Below the pieces are notes generated by a model, which was not told the origin of the DNA, ran no database searches, and was given only the letters and a program-made list of their open reading frames with translations. 64,000 bases of DNA from Ensifer sp. MPMI2T (GTDB lineage Bacteria; Pseudomonadota; Alphaproteobacteria; Rhizobiales; Rhizobiaceae): positions 1-64,000 of the forward strand of contig NZ_SRXN01000029.1 of assembly GCF_004827385.1 (NCBI RefSeq). The letters run 5' to 3'. Positions 8,463 through 16,711 of the stretch are shown piece by piece. The translations under genes and the position numbers were made by a program. Numbering within the stretch: the stretch's first letter is position 1; each line of letters opens with the position of its first letter.

Positions 8463-9350
8463 ATGTCCGAAACATTGCTCGTGACCGGCGCTGCAGGTCA
8501 GCTCGGTAAGCTCGTGCTCGATGCGCTGCTCGCGTCCGGCAAAGTGGGACCGGCCGATATTATCGCCGCCAGCCGCGACACCACCAAGCTCGCCGCCTAT
8601 GCTGAGAAGGGCGTGCAGACTCGCGCAGCCAACTTCGACGACCCGGCCTCGCTCGAAAAGGCATTTGCCGGCGCGGACCGCATCCTCATCATTTCGACCG
8701 ACGCGCTGGGTCAGCCGGGCAAGCGGCTGCGACAGCACCTGAATGCGGTGGCCGCAGCCAAGAAGGCAGGCGCCAAGCACATCATCTACACCTCGATGCC
8801 GAACCCGGAAACCTCGGTCATTCCCTTCGCTCCCGATCATCTCGGCACCGAAAACGCCATCAAGGAAACCGGCATTCCCTACACGATCCTCAGGAACGGC
8901 TGGTACATGGAAAACCTCTTCATGGCCCTGCCGCACGCCCTTGAAACGGGGCAGTGGTTCTCCTCCGCCGGGGCCGGCCGTCTCGCCCATATCGCCCGCA
9001 ACGACGCGGCGGGAGCCGCGGCAGCGGCACTCCTCTCCGCCTCCACGGAAAGCCGCACCTATACGCTGACCGGCGCCGACCTGCACTCGACCGACGAAAT
9101 CGCCGCGCTCGTCGCCGGCACCACTGGCAAAAAACTCGAGGTCGTCCACATTTCCGACGAAGCGCTCGCCGGCGGCCTGAAGGGTGCGGGCCTGCCCGAT
9201 TTCCTGATCCCGATCGTCGTCTCCTTCGACAGCAACACCCGCGAAGGCCATATCGGCATGGTGACTGGGGATTTCACCGCGCTGACGGGCAAGACGCCGA
9301 TCAGCCTCCCTGCATTCCTCGAAGCGAGCAAGGCAACGCTGGTCCAATAA
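8463..9350 (+). CDS. NmrA-like NAD(P)H:quinone oxidoreductase (QorB/YtfG-like)
   Basis: 295 residues beginning with the atypical-SDR nucleotide motif LLVTGAAGQLGK. IIYTSMPN and YTILRNGWYMEN match QorB (YtfG), which uses NADPH to reduce quinones. AAGGAAAG lies in front of the ATG. A strong terminator follows the stop. The divergent HxlR gene is its likely regulator. Confidence 0.87.
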   Translation: MSETLLVTGAAGQLGKLVLDALLASGKVGPADIIAASRDTTKLAAYAEKGVQTRAANFDDPASLEKAFAGADRILIISTDALGQPGKRLRQHLNAVAAAKKAGAKHIIYTSMPNPETSVIPFAPDHLGTENAIKETGIPYTILRNGWYMENLFMALPHALETGQWFSSAGAGRLAHIARNDAAGAAAAALLSASTESRTYTLTGADLHSTDEIAALVAGTTGKKLEVVHISDEALAGGLKGAGLPDFLIPIVVSFDSNTREGHIGMVTGDFTALTGKTPISLPAFLEASKATLVQ

Positions 9351-9365
9351 GTCCTCCGTACATCA

Positions 9366-9396
9366 AAGCCCCGGTCTCAACCGGCCGGGGCTTTTT
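9366..9396 (+). terminator. Rho-independent terminator of the QorB-like gene
   Basis: AAAGCCCCGG and CCGGGGCTTTTT form an 8-10 bp GC-rich stem followed by five T, 16 bp after the stop codon at 9350. Confidence 0.85.
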
Positions 9397-9461
9397 GTCG
9401 AAGGCCACATTGGCGCGCAGGGCCCGGGCTCTATCTACCTCTCCTGCATCAAATACGCGAC

Positions 9462-9522
9462 TACAACGCCGCGCGTCCAATTGGACGCCCTAAGGTTCGG
9501 TTCCGATTCAAGGAAGCATGCA
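9462..9522 (+). repeat. Internally deleted copy of the two-hairpin palindromic repeat
   Basis: It begins TACAACGCCGCGCGTCC and ends GATTCAAGGAAGCATGCAG, matching the two ends of the full element at 47047-47149. The middle linker is lost. It ends a few bases before the ribosome-binding site of the next gene. Confidence 0.75.
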
Positions 9523-9539
9523 GCAGGGGAGGAAGAGCA

Positions 9540-10151
9540 ATGACGGCACCGATCGACTTCTGGTTCTCGATAGGAAGTCCCTACACCTTTCTGGCCGTCA
9601 TGCGACTCGCTGAAGTCGCCGAGAGGGCGGACGTCGAGGTTCGTTGGAGGCCCTTCGACGCCCGCGCGATCCAGCTTGACGCAAACGATGTTCCCTTCGC
9701 CGACAAGCCGCTCAAGGCCGCCTATATGTGGCGCGATATCGAGCGGCGCGCCGCGAAGTTCGGCCTGCCTCTGAGGCTGCCTATCCCCTACCCGCTGGCC
9801 GAGTTGGAACAGGCCAACCGCGTCGCGGCGCTCGCCGCGGATGAAGGCTGGTGCCCGGCTTATGCAACGGCGACCTACCGCCGCTGGTTCGTCGACCGCG
9901 AGCCTGCCGGCAGCGAGCCGAACCTCTCGGCGAGCATCAGGGAAGCGGGACAGGACCCCGCCCGCGTGCTGAAGAAGGCAAACACCAGCGCCGTGGCGGA
10001 TGCGCTTGACGCCGCGACCACCGAAGCGAAGCAGATCGGCATTTTCGGCTCGCCCTCCTTTGTCTCAGACGGCGAACTGTTTTGGGGCCACGATCGCCTG
10101 GAGGACGCGGTCGAATGGCAGCACAATCTGGATCTGGGAAACCCGGGGTGA
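9540..10151 (+). CDS. 2-hydroxychromene-2-carboxylate isomerase (DsbA/kappa-GST fold)
   Basis: 203 residues. The start IDFWFSIGSPYTFLA carries the family Ser in SIGSPY, equivalent to the glutathione-binding Ser. The helical insert and the later IGIFGSPSFVSDGELFWGHDRL (cis-Pro loop) match HCCA isomerases. These GSH-dependent enzymes act in naphthalene-type degradation, but chromosomal rhizobial copies have no known substrate. GGGGAGGAAG precedes the ATG. A RIME element follows. Confidence 0.87.
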   Translation: MTAPIDFWFSIGSPYTFLAVMRLAEVAERADVEVRWRPFDARAIQLDANDVPFADKPLKAAYMWRDIERRAAKFGLPLRLPIPYPLAELEQANRVAALAADEGWCPAYATATYRRWFVDREPAGSEPNLSASIREAGQDPARVLKKANTSAVADALDAATTEAKQIGIFGSPSFVSDGELFWGHDRLEDAVEWQHNLDLGNPG

Positions 10152-10185
10152 GGATACCGTTGCGATGCATGGTGCATGTTGGATT

Positions 10186-10354
10186 GCCCCTCATCCGCCT
10201 GCCGGCACCTTCTCCCCGTTTTGACGGGGAGAAGGACGTATGCCGCCCCCTCCCGCTCCTCTTCCGCGCAAGCGGGGGCGAAAGGGTTGAGCGGCCGTCT
10301 CGAGTCCCTTCTCCCCGCTTGCGGGGAGAAGGTCGCGGCAGCGGGATGAGGGGC
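10186..10354. repeat. RIME-type mosaic palindromic element
   Basis: It is bounded by GCCCCTCATCC and GGATGAGGGGC. Inside are two hairpins of the CTTCTCCCC...GGGGAGAAGG type and a central CGCAAGCGGGGG block. This matches the Rhizobium-specific intergenic mosaic elements described in Rhizobiaceae. It lies between the convergent HCCA isomerase and bufD genes and may end transcription from both sides. Confidence 0.88.
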
Positions 10355-10361
10355 AGACCAC

Positions 10362-10868
10362 CTATGCTTTTCCTCTCCCGGACCCGAGCCACCAATCCAC
10401 CGACAGCCTGCCTGCACCCCACGTAATGACGCCGAGCGCCATCGCTGCCCAGGTCAGATGAATCGGCCATCCGTCCGGAACGGTGAGCTGTATGACGATT
10501 GTCATTGCGAGAAGTCCAAGCGCGACGAGGCGCGTCGCCAGTCCCAGGACCACGAGCGTCGACAGCAGCACCTCCGCGCAGGCGACCACAAAGGCTGTCG
10601 TGGCCGGCGCTGGGAAAGCATAGGGGCCACCCGGCAGGTGCAACTGGAATTCCGATGTGAAGAGTAGAACGGCCACATCGTTGAGCTGCAGGAAGCCGTC
10701 CCATTTGCTCATGCCCGAGCGCCAGAAGGGCACGGCAAGCCCCAGGCGCAAGGCGAGCTGGGCGAGAGACGCCGGCGCGATGGCGGCGATCGCGCCGTCG
10801 ATCCGGCCGAGCCAGCCTGCCCCGCCCCGGTTTTCGTGTTTGTCGAAGAATTTTGGTACGAGAGTCAC
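10362..10868 (-). CDS. DoxX-family membrane protein of the bufferin operon (BufD-like)
   Basis: 168 residues from a GTG at 10868 preceded by GAGAAGG. Four hydrophobic segments (about 30-50, 72-95, 100-120 and 130-150) and the DoxX signature PFWRSGMSKWDGF are visible. It is the last gene of a four-gene operon and starts 4 bp after the stop of the DUF2063 gene. In bufferin loci the DoxX protein is an accessory membrane component of unclear role. Confidence 0.82.
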   Translation of the reverse strand: MTLVPKFFDKHENRGGAGWLGRIDGAIAAIAPASLAQLALRLGLAVPFWRSGMSKWDGFLQLNDVAVLLFTSEFQLHLPGGPYAFPAPATTAFVVACAEVLLSTLVVLGLATRLVALGLLAMTIVIQLTVPDGWPIHLTWAAMALGVITWGAGRLSVDWWLGSGRGKA

Positions 10869-10872
10869 CTTC

Positions 10873-11673
10873 TCATCCTCCGTGGCGGATCGCGGTAAAA
10901 GCACCGGCCCCAAGCATCACGATGATCGCATTTGCGAGATCGAATTCCGGACAGCGCGCACTTGCCGTCGCAGCAGCGCTTCCAAATGACTCGGCTGACA
11001 GCAGGCTGCAGAGGAACGCATCGGCGCCTGGCGGAAGACGGCGAACCTCGACCTCGAGCGCCGGTCTTGTTATCAGCGCGCTCTCCGGTTGCCTTACCTC
11101 TATGCGGCCGACCGGGCCACTCTCGCGGTTTGCGGAAAAGATCGTCACCGCTGGATAGGCCGAGCAGACCAAGCGTGTTGACGGGTGCGCATCGAAGACG
11201 GCGTCGCCAAGCGTTTCCGCGGGAAACGAGGTCAAGGCATGTGGCGGCAGGACGGGCGCATCCGCCGCGTGATAGGCGTCGAGCCAGGCCCGCTCGATGC
11301 GGGCGACATCGGACAGCCACGGCATCGATTGCGCATATTCGTAACGCTCGATAAAGGCGGGAAAGTCCCGGCCATACTCGAAGAGTAGCGGCGATGTCGG
11401 CGGCGTCTCCCGCACGTGAAACCGGGCCATCGCGCGAAAGAAGGTCTCGCCGGTGATGCGCATCGTCGCGGGAAATGCCGCGGCGAGCGCGTCGATCAGG
11501 CTGACGGTCACGTTGTTGCGATAGACGTTGAAGCGCTTGTTGGCGGCCTTGCCCTTGGGCCCCGCGACGAGGGCGGGCGTGGCGCGGCCGGGATCGAGCA
11601 GCGCCGGAACGAAGCGTTCCGGATAGCCTAGGCCGCCAGCAGTCGCAGAAAGAACTTCCCTAGCCGCGCGCAT
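10873..11673 (-). CDS. DUF2063 partner protein of the MNIO enzyme (BufC-like)
   Basis: 266 residues from the ATG at 11673 (GGGGAAAG in front). The N-terminal DUF2063 helix bundle includes [23 protein letters not shown] and [21 protein letters not shown]. The C-terminal half has a beta-rich substrate-recognition domain ending in the [19 protein letters not shown] segment. DUF2063 proteins act as RiPP precursor-recognition partners of DUF692 (MNIO) enzymes. The start overlaps the end of the upstream DUF692 gene by 14 bp, which implies translational coupling. Confidence 0.87.
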   Translation of the reverse strand: MRAAREVLSATAGGLGYPERFVPALLDPGRATPALVAGPKGKAANKRFNVYRNNVTVSLIDALAAAFPATMRITGETFFRAMARFHVRETPPTSPLLFEYGRDFPAFIERYEYAQSMPWLSDVARIERAWLDAYHAADAPVLPPHALTSFPAETLGDAVFDAHPSTRLVCSAYPAVTIFSANRESGPVGRIEVRQPESALITRPALEVEVRRLPPGADAFLCSLLSAESFGSAAATASARCPEFDLANAIIVMLGAGAFTAIRHGG

Positions 11674-12589
11674 GGCTCTTTCCCCGCAGGAATGCGCCTG
11701 CGTGCCGATCGAGGATCGCTTGCGCCGCAATCGCTTCGGCCTTCAGCACCGGCCAGTCGGGAATGGCGCTGTCCCATTCGACAAGCGTCGGAAGCGGACC
11801 GCATCGGCCGATGACGATGTCGAAGAGCGTCCAGACCGCGTCGGCGACCGGCCCGTCGTGACTGTCGATCAGGAGGAGATCGCCCTCGTCGTCCTCTTGC
11901 TCGGTGTGGCCGGCCAGATGGATCTCGCCGACATGTTCGAGCGGATAATCCGCGAGATATTCCAGCGCGGAAAAGCCGTGATTGGCTGCCGAAACGAAGA
12001 CGTTGTTGACGTCGAGCAGGAGACCGCAGCCCGTACGCCTGACCAGTTCGCGGATGAATGCCGTCTCGCTCATCGTCGATTCCTTGAAGAGCAGATAGGT
12101 CGACGGGTTTTCGAGCAGTATCGGCCGCCGGATTGTCGCCTGAACCTCATCGATATGGTCGGCGACGCGCCGCAGGGTGGCTTCTGTATAGGGCAGCGGC
12201 AGCAGGTCGTTATAGTAGGTCGTGTCATGCGTCGACCAGGCCAGATGCTCCGAGACCAGCGCCGGTTCGTATCGCTCGATCAGCCCGGCAAAGCGGCCGA
12301 GATGGGCCTTGTCCAGCGGCTGCGGTCCACCGATCGACATGCAGACGCCATGAAGCGAAACCGGATAGTCCTGGCGTATTCGCGTAAGCGCCGCATGCGG
12401 CGGCCCGCCCGCGCCCATGTAGTTTTCCGCGTGAACCTCAAAGAAGCCGCGCTTGGCCGCCTGATCTTCGAGAATGGATGTGATGTGCTGATGCTTGAAA
12501 CTGGTGCCTGCCAGTCCGTCGACCGGATGCGCCGGAAAACGGGAGCCTTCCGACGCGCCACGATCCGCGTGAATTGCCAGTTTGGCCAT
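11660..12589 (-). CDS. DUF692/MNIO multinuclear non-heme iron enzyme (BufB-like)
   Basis: 309 residues from the ATG at 12589, preceded by GGAGG. The TIM-barrel metal-site segments are in order: [63 protein letters not shown] and [12 protein letters not shown] enzymes use two or three iron ions and O2 to modify cysteine residues; for bufferins the product reported is a thiooxazole. Its precursor BufA lies immediately upstream and its partner DUF2063 protein immediately downstream. Confidence 0.92.
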   Translation of the reverse strand: MAKLAIHADRGASEGSRFPAHPVDGLAGTSFKHQHITSILEDQAAKRGFFEVHAENYMGAGGPPHAALTRIRQDYPVSLHGVCMSIGGPQPLDKAHLGRFAGLIERYEPALVSEHLAWSTHDTTYYNDLLPLPYTEATLRRVADHIDEVQATIRRPILLENPSTYLLFKESTMSETAFIRELVRRTGCGLLLDVNNVFVSAANHGFSALEYLADYPLEHVGEIHLAGHTEQEDDEGDLLLIDSHDGPVADAVWTLFDIVIGRCGPLPTLVEWDSAIPDWPVLKAEAIAAQAILDRHAGAFLRGKSHARG

Positions 12590-12627
12590 CGTCGCCTCCG
12601 CTTTCCGGCGCTTATGTTGCATCTGAA

Positions 12628-12951
12628 TTAAGAGGGAAGATCGCGCGACAGCGGCTCCGGCGAGCCCTTGCGGCCGTCCGGCAGTTCCATCGTCGTGCAG
12701 GTTCCGCCATCGACGAACTTCCAGGCATTACCCTGATAGTCGACGGTCGAGGTTGCCTGGCAGGTGGTGCCCGGACCGGCGGCGCAATCGTTCTGGCCCT
12801 TGAGGGCGACGCCGAAGCATTTTTCCTTGCCGGCATCCATCGCGGCCTTGACCTCGGCCTCAGAAAGGGGCGCGGCGATCGCGAACGACGACACCGCGGC
12901 TGCCACGGCACTCGCCAGCATGGCCGCACTTATCGTGGATTTCGTAGACAT
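12628..12951 (-). CDS. Bufferin precursor peptide, DUF2282 family (BufA1-like)
   Basis: 107 residues from the ATG at 12951 (GGAGAC in front). A signal peptide spans about residues 1-27 (hydrophobic core [16 protein letters not shown], cleavage after AIAA). The mature part has the four conserved Cys of the family: EKCFGVA (45), QNDCAAG (56), TTCQATS (64) and GTCTTME (85). In characterised bufferins two of these become thiooxazoles and the exported peptide buffers copper in the periplasm. It leads the bufA-bufB-bufC-bufD operon with a motif matching the sigF promoter 56 bp upstream. Confidence 0.9.
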   Translation of the reverse strand: MSTKSTISAAMLASAVAAAVSSFAIAAPLSEAEVKAAMDAGKEKCFGVALKGQNDCAAGPGTTCQATSTVDYQGNAWKFVDGGTCTTMELPDGRKGSPEPLSRDLPS

Positions 12952-13007
12952 GACTTCGTCTCCGTGTTGGTTTCTTGGGTGTGCCACTCCAGGCACACAG
13001 AGGCTCG

Positions 13008-13033
13008 TTCGCACCAACGGGAGATATGTTACA
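13008..13033 (-). promoter_or_regulatory. ECF sigma promoter motif of the bufferin operon
   Basis: On the minus strand TGTAAC and CGAA are separated by exactly 16 bases, ending 56 bp before the bufA ATG. An identical motif and spacing lies before the adjacent sigma factor gene (13165-13190). It resembles the sigF promoter reported in Caulobacter (GTAACC and CGAA blocks). Confidence 0.75.
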
Positions 13034-13164
13034 TTTGGCGCTTACACGCTTTCGTGAGCCCACGTCCCCTGCCAGATCACGATGAAGGGAGGTCGAGGAT
13101 ACGGACGGAATCCCGCTTTACACTCTTCGTCGTCCCATTTTAGGCAAAGGATTGCTGGCGGCGA

Positions 13165-13190
13165 TGTAACGAACGGCAAAGACGAGCGAA
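13165..13190 (+). promoter_or_regulatory. Autoregulatory ECF sigma promoter motif
   Basis: TGTAAC-N16-CGAA, the same as upstream of bufA but on the other strand. The GTG start at 13207 lies only 16 bp after the motif and the ribosome-binding GGGAGGA is at 13194-13200, so the leader would be very short if this is the promoter used. Confidence 0.65.
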
Positions 13191-13206
13191 TTGGGAGGAA
13201 GCACTC

Positions 13207-13740
13207 GTGGACGGCGTGGATGAAAGGAGCCTCGCCAGACTTTTCCGTGCGGCGCTCGATGGCGACGAGCGGGCCTATGGCAACTTCCTGCACGAGGCCG
13301 CTCGCCTCGTTCGCGCCTGGGCGCGCCGCAGGGCGTTCGGCGGTCCGGATCCGGAAGACATCGTTCAGGAAACGCTGCTCGCCATCCATGTGAAGCGCCA
13401 CACCTGGCGGAGCGACGGTCCGGTGACGCCATGGCTCTACGCGATTGCAAAGCACAAGCTGGTCGATGCCCTGCGGCGGCAAGGCCGCCATCCCCGGGTT
13501 GAGATCAGCGAGGTGGAAGACCGGCTAGCCGTCGAGGAAACGGAGACGGTCAGGGATTGGGAAATCGGCCGTGCGCTCGAAACGCTCACTCCCGGCCAGC
13601 GTTCGGTGGTGACGGCAATATCGGTCGAAGGGCGCACGATAGCGGAGGCGGCCCGAAGCCTCGACATGAACGAAACCGCAGTTCGCGTCGCGCTTCATCG
13701 CGGGCTTGCTGCCATTGCCCGGCGATTTGGACGAGACTGA
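13207..13740 (+). CDS. sigF: ECF RNA polymerase sigma factor, SigF type (ECF16-like)
   Basis: 177 residues from GTG, with GGGAGGA in front. Region 2 is visible as YGNFLHEAARLVRAWARRR and PDPEDIVQETLLAIH. Region 4 is LTPGQRSVVTAISVEG followed by the HTH AEAARSLDMNETAVRVALHRGL. A DUF1109 gene directly downstream is the usual membrane anti-sigma factor of this ECF group. Matching promoter motifs in front of itself and of bufABCD suggest it switches on bufferin production. In Caulobacter the sigF-nrsF pair responds to metals or oxidants. Confidence 0.87.
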   Translation: MDGVDERSLARLFRAALDGDERAYGNFLHEAARLVRAWARRRAFGGPDPEDIVQETLLAIHVKRHTWRSDGPVTPWLYAIAKHKLVDALRRQGRHPRVEISEVEDRLAVEETETVRDWEIGRALETLTPGQRSVVTAISVEGRTIAEAARSLDMNETAVRVALHRGLAAIARRFGRD

Positions 13741-13741
13741 C

Positions 13742-14380
13742 ATGGAGACACACGAACTCATCAAGGCTCTTGCTGCGGACAGCCGCCGAACCGGTGTGGC
13801 GATGAACACCGTCTGGTGGGGCGCGGTTTTCGTTGCCATCGTCGTCGCCGCAACGGTCTTTTTCGCTCTGCTTGGTCTCCGGCCGGACATCGCCAGTGCC
13901 GCGCAGACGGTCCGTTTTCTCTTCAAGTTCGTTGTGACGATCGCCCTGGCCGCAAGCGCCTTCGGCCTGCTGCGCCTACTATCGCGTCCGGAGCTCGACC
14001 CGCGCGTCGTGCTGCCCTATCTCGCGATCGCTCCTGCACTCATCCTGGCGGGAGTTGCGATCGAGCTCACCGTTGCACCCGCAGAAACGTGGTCGACCAG
14101 ACTTGTCGGGACGAACAGCCTGGTTTGCCTGACCTTCATTCCGCTGATCGGCATCGGTCCGCTGGCGCTGCTTTTGCTCGCGCTACGCCACGGTGCCCCG
14201 TCCCATCCGGCACTGGCCGGTGCGATAGCCGGACTTGCGGCCGGAGGCATCGCCGCGACGTTCTATGCCTCCCATTGCACCGACGATTCACCGCTGTTCG
14301 TCGCCACCTGGTACACGATCGCGATCGCGGGCTTGGCGCTTCTCGGTGCCCTCACCGGCCGCCAAATCGCGCGCTGGTGA
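13742..14380 (+). CDS. nrsF: NrsF-type membrane anti-sigma factor (DUF1109)
   Basis: 212 residues starting 1 bp after the sigma stop codon. Six hydrophobic segments (about 25-45, 58-80, 90-110, 127-148, 157-175 and 190-208) fit DUF1109. Two Cys, 129 (LVCLTF) and 179 (SHCTDD), match in position the conserved Cys pair known to be needed for signal response in Caulobacter NrsF. It should hold the sigma factor at the inner membrane until metal or oxidant modifies the cysteines. Confidence 0.87.
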   Translation: METHELIKALAADSRRTGVAMNTVWWGAVFVAIVVAATVFFALLGLRPDIASAAQTVRFLFKFVVTIALAASAFGLLRLLSRPELDPRVVLPYLAIAPALILAGVAIELTVAPAETWSTRLVGTNSLVCLTFIPLIGIGPLALLLLALRHGAPSHPALAGAIAGLAAGGIAATFYASHCTDDSPLFVATWYTIAIAGLALLGALTGRQIARW

Positions 14381-14399
14381 CGCGTCGGCGGCATCGCAA

Positions 14400-14825
14400 T
14401 CAGGAGGTAGCGCTTGCCTTTGGCCCTTCCGGCGCCTGCGGCAGGGCCTTGCGCACGACCTTGCCCTCTTCCGCCTTGTAGAAGAACTGGCTCGCGACCA
14501 GCCAGCCCTTCAGCGGCCTCAGCGGCGGGATGCAGGTGAGAAGCATGAAAGGGCCGGTCGTCAGCAGATGCACCCAAAGCGGCGCGGCATACTGCACCTC
14601 CAGCCAGACACCGAGGAAAACGCTCGGCACGCAGGCGAAGCAGATGACGAAAAAGGCCGGGCCGTCGGCCGGATCTGCGAAGGAATAATCAAGGCCACAG
14701 ACCTCGCATTCCGGACGGAGCTTCAGGAAGCCTTCGAACAGATGCCCTTGGCCACAACGCGGGCAGCGGCCGCGCAGGCCCGTCTGCAACGGCGGAAGGG
14801 CCGGCCAATCTTCGTGTGAAGACAT
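14400..14825 (-). CDS. DUF983 family membrane protein with zinc ribbon
   Basis: 141 residues from the ATG at 14825, with AAAGGAAAG in front. The N-terminus holds paired CPRCGQG and CEVCGLDY motifs, a treble-clef or zinc-ribbon arrangement. Two transmembrane segments follow (about 55-78 and 84-103). The family is widespread in alphaproteobacteria and often near cytochrome or envelope genes; its function is unknown. It converges on the nrsF gene, ending 19 bp away. Confidence 0.85.
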   Translation of the reverse strand: MSSHEDWPALPPLQTGLRGRCPRCGQGHLFEGFLKLRPECEVCGLDYSFADPADGPAFFVICFACVPSVFLGVWLEVQYAAPLWVHLLTTGPFMLLTCIPPLRPLKGWLVASQFFYKAEEGKVVRKALPQAPEGPKASATS

Positions 14826-15026
14826 TGTCTTTCCTTTCCAGGTTTCGTCGGCGGCAAGTGCAAGCGCGCAATCGCAGCAAGCGCTCATTCGGCGCCGACA
14901 TGCCGGATGGCTGCGGACAATACCGCCCTCTCCAGCTTCTGGATAAGTGAGCCATACAAAGCATACACTGTCAAATTATTGTATGCATAATTGCCTGCGA
15001 CAATTGCGCCGGATATCCGCGCCGCC

Positions 15027-15126
15027 TACAGCGCCGCGCGTCCAATCGGACGCGCAAAGATCGCTGTAGCACTTTGAACCTAGAGCATCTTTCAGCTTTC
15101 CGTGGCTCCACTTGAAAGCTGGATGT
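15027..15126 (+). repeat. TACAGCG hairpin module joined to a different second palindrome
   Basis: 15027-15068 is the first hairpin (TACAGCGCCGCGCGTCC...GACGCGCAAAGATCGCTGTAG). The second hairpin is not the usual one: AGAGCATCTTTCAGCTTTC pairs with GAAAGCTGGATGTTCT (about 15081-15129). The element sits at the end of the MocR gene. The rest of the 302-base gap 14826-15127 shows only an AT-rich stretch near 14955-14995 that could carry a promoter. Confidence 0.75.
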
Positions 15127-15127
15127 T

Positions 15128-16525
15128 CTAGACGACGAAGTTTATCGCAGCCGGCGATTGCACTAGAAGATCGGCGATGATGGCGAGGCTGCGCTCAAGC
15201 TCCGCGCGCGTTTCCGCCGCGCCTAGTCCCAGCCGCACCGCCTCCGGCGGATTGGCAAGCGCAAACGCGTCGCTTGTGACGATGCTGATCCCAGCCGTAC
15301 GCAGGCGGGCGGTGAACTCCCCGCGTGTCCAGCCGGAGGGCAGCGTAAGCCAAAGGTGAAAGGCCTCGGGATTGGTCAGCACGCGATCGGCCGGCAGGAT
15401 CTCCGCCGCGATCCGCTGGCGCCGTCCGGCCTCTGCGCGAATGGCCGCAAGCACCGCATCCGCCGTTCCATCCTCGATCCAGCGGGTGGCGATCGCCGCC
15501 GAAAGCGGCGAGGCCATGCCGGCAGTCGCGCGGATCGCGCCCTCGAGGCGAATGGAACTCACGGCATCCGGAACGACGAGATAGGCGATGCGGAGCGCCG
15601 GCGAAAGGCACTTGGCAAGCCCGGCCACGTAATAGACGAGGTCGGGAGCAAGCGTGGCTAGCGGCGGTACGGGTTCAGTCGGCAGCGCGCCATAGGCATC
15701 GTCCTCGATGATCGCAACGCCGTGCCTGCGGGCGATTGCGATGACCGCCTCCCGGCGCTTGAGCGACAGTGTCGCCGTTGTCGGATTGTGCAGTGTCGGG
15801 TTGCAATAAAGCGCCTTCGGCCGGTGCTTGACGCAGGCGGCCTCGAACGCCTCGGGCAAAAGCCCCTGTTCGTCCACAGCAACGGCAGCAAAGCCTATGC
15901 CGAGATGGGCCGCGAGCGACCGCAGCCCCGGATAGGTCAGTGCCTCGGCGCAGATCACGTCGCCGCGCGCCGCAAGCATGCTGACCGTGGAAAGCAACGC
16001 CCCCTGTGCACCGGGGCAGATGAGCAGGCGCTCCACCGCCACCTCGCCGAGCCTCGGCCGCAGCCAGGCCGCCCCTGCCGCTTTGTCCGGCAGGGCGCCA
16101 CCGACTGCCTGGTAGCGCATCAGGAGCTCCAATCCCCGCTCGTCCTCGAGGGCATCGATGCCGCCCCACATCCGGGCGACAAGGTCCGGATCCTCGAAGA
16201 GCGGCGGCAGGTTCATGCCCATGTCGACGAGCCCGCCACCGGACGATCTGCCGCCATTCTTTCGCCGCGCCTTGACATAGGTGCCCTGCCCGACGCGGCC
16301 CTCGATCAGCCCCCGCGCCCGCGCCTCGTTATAGGCACGGCTGACGGTGGTGAAATCGATACCGAGGACGCCCGCAAGCGCCCGCTGCGGCGGCAGGCGC
16401 GTTCCCTCCTTCAGGCTGCCGGCCGCGATATCCGCCGCCAACGCATCCGCGATCGCCAGATAGAGCGGTCCGGCTTCCCTGCTGAGCGCCGGCACCCAGG
16501 AAAGACGCGCGTGATCCCTGTCCAT
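15128..16525 (-). CDS. MocR/GntR-type regulator with aminotransferase domain
   Basis: 465 residues from the ATG at 16525; a second in-frame ATG lies 9 bp upstream. The N-terminal GntR winged helix reads LYLAIADALAADIAAG, RLPPQRALAGVLGIDFTTVSRAYNEARARGLIEGRVGQGTYV. The C-terminal fold-type I aminotransferase domain has NPTLHNPTTATLS, IEDDAYGAL and the PLP-Lys region YVAGLAKCLSPALRIAY. MocR proteins sense PLP or amino-compound substrates. No target gene is adjacent in an obvious divergent position. Confidence 0.9.
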   Translation of the reverse strand: MDRDHARLSWVPALSREAGPLYLAIADALAADIAAGSLKEGTRLPPQRALAGVLGIDFTTVSRAYNEARARGLIEGRVGQGTYVKARRKNGGRSSGGGLVDMGMNLPPLFEDPDLVARMWGGIDALEDERGLELLMRYQAVGGALPDKAAGAAWLRPRLGEVAVERLLICPGAQGALLSTVSMLAARGDVICAEALTYPGLRSLAAHLGIGFAAVAVDEQGLLPEAFEAACVKHRPKALYCNPTLHNPTTATLSLKRREAVIAIARRHGVAIIEDDAYGALPTEPVPPLATLAPDLVYYVAGLAKCLSPALRIAYLVVPDAVSSIRLEGAIRATAGMASPLSAAIATRWIEDGTADAVLAAIRAEAGRRQRIAAEILPADRVLTNPEAFHLWLTLPSGWTRGEFTARLRTAGISIVTSDAFALANPPEAVRLGLGAAETRAELERSLAIIADLLVQSPAAINFVV

Positions 16526-16711
16526 CGACAACATCCCATTTTTCACAATGTATGGATATTGCATGGATACGGCATCTAGGGCAAGCGCCGCGGGCGAGCG
16601 TAATCATGGGCGGTTTGCGCGTCGACGATATGCCGCCAGCGCCATCGCTACAGGAAAAGTGTGTAGCGGTTCTTCCGTCCGGAACTGCGATGAGACCAGA
16701 GCTAGATTATT

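Noticed and set aside
8358..9347. A 329-codon minus-strand frame opposite the QorB-like gene
   Set aside because: Its composition is antisense-like, and it would run through the divergent promoter region with the HxlR gene.
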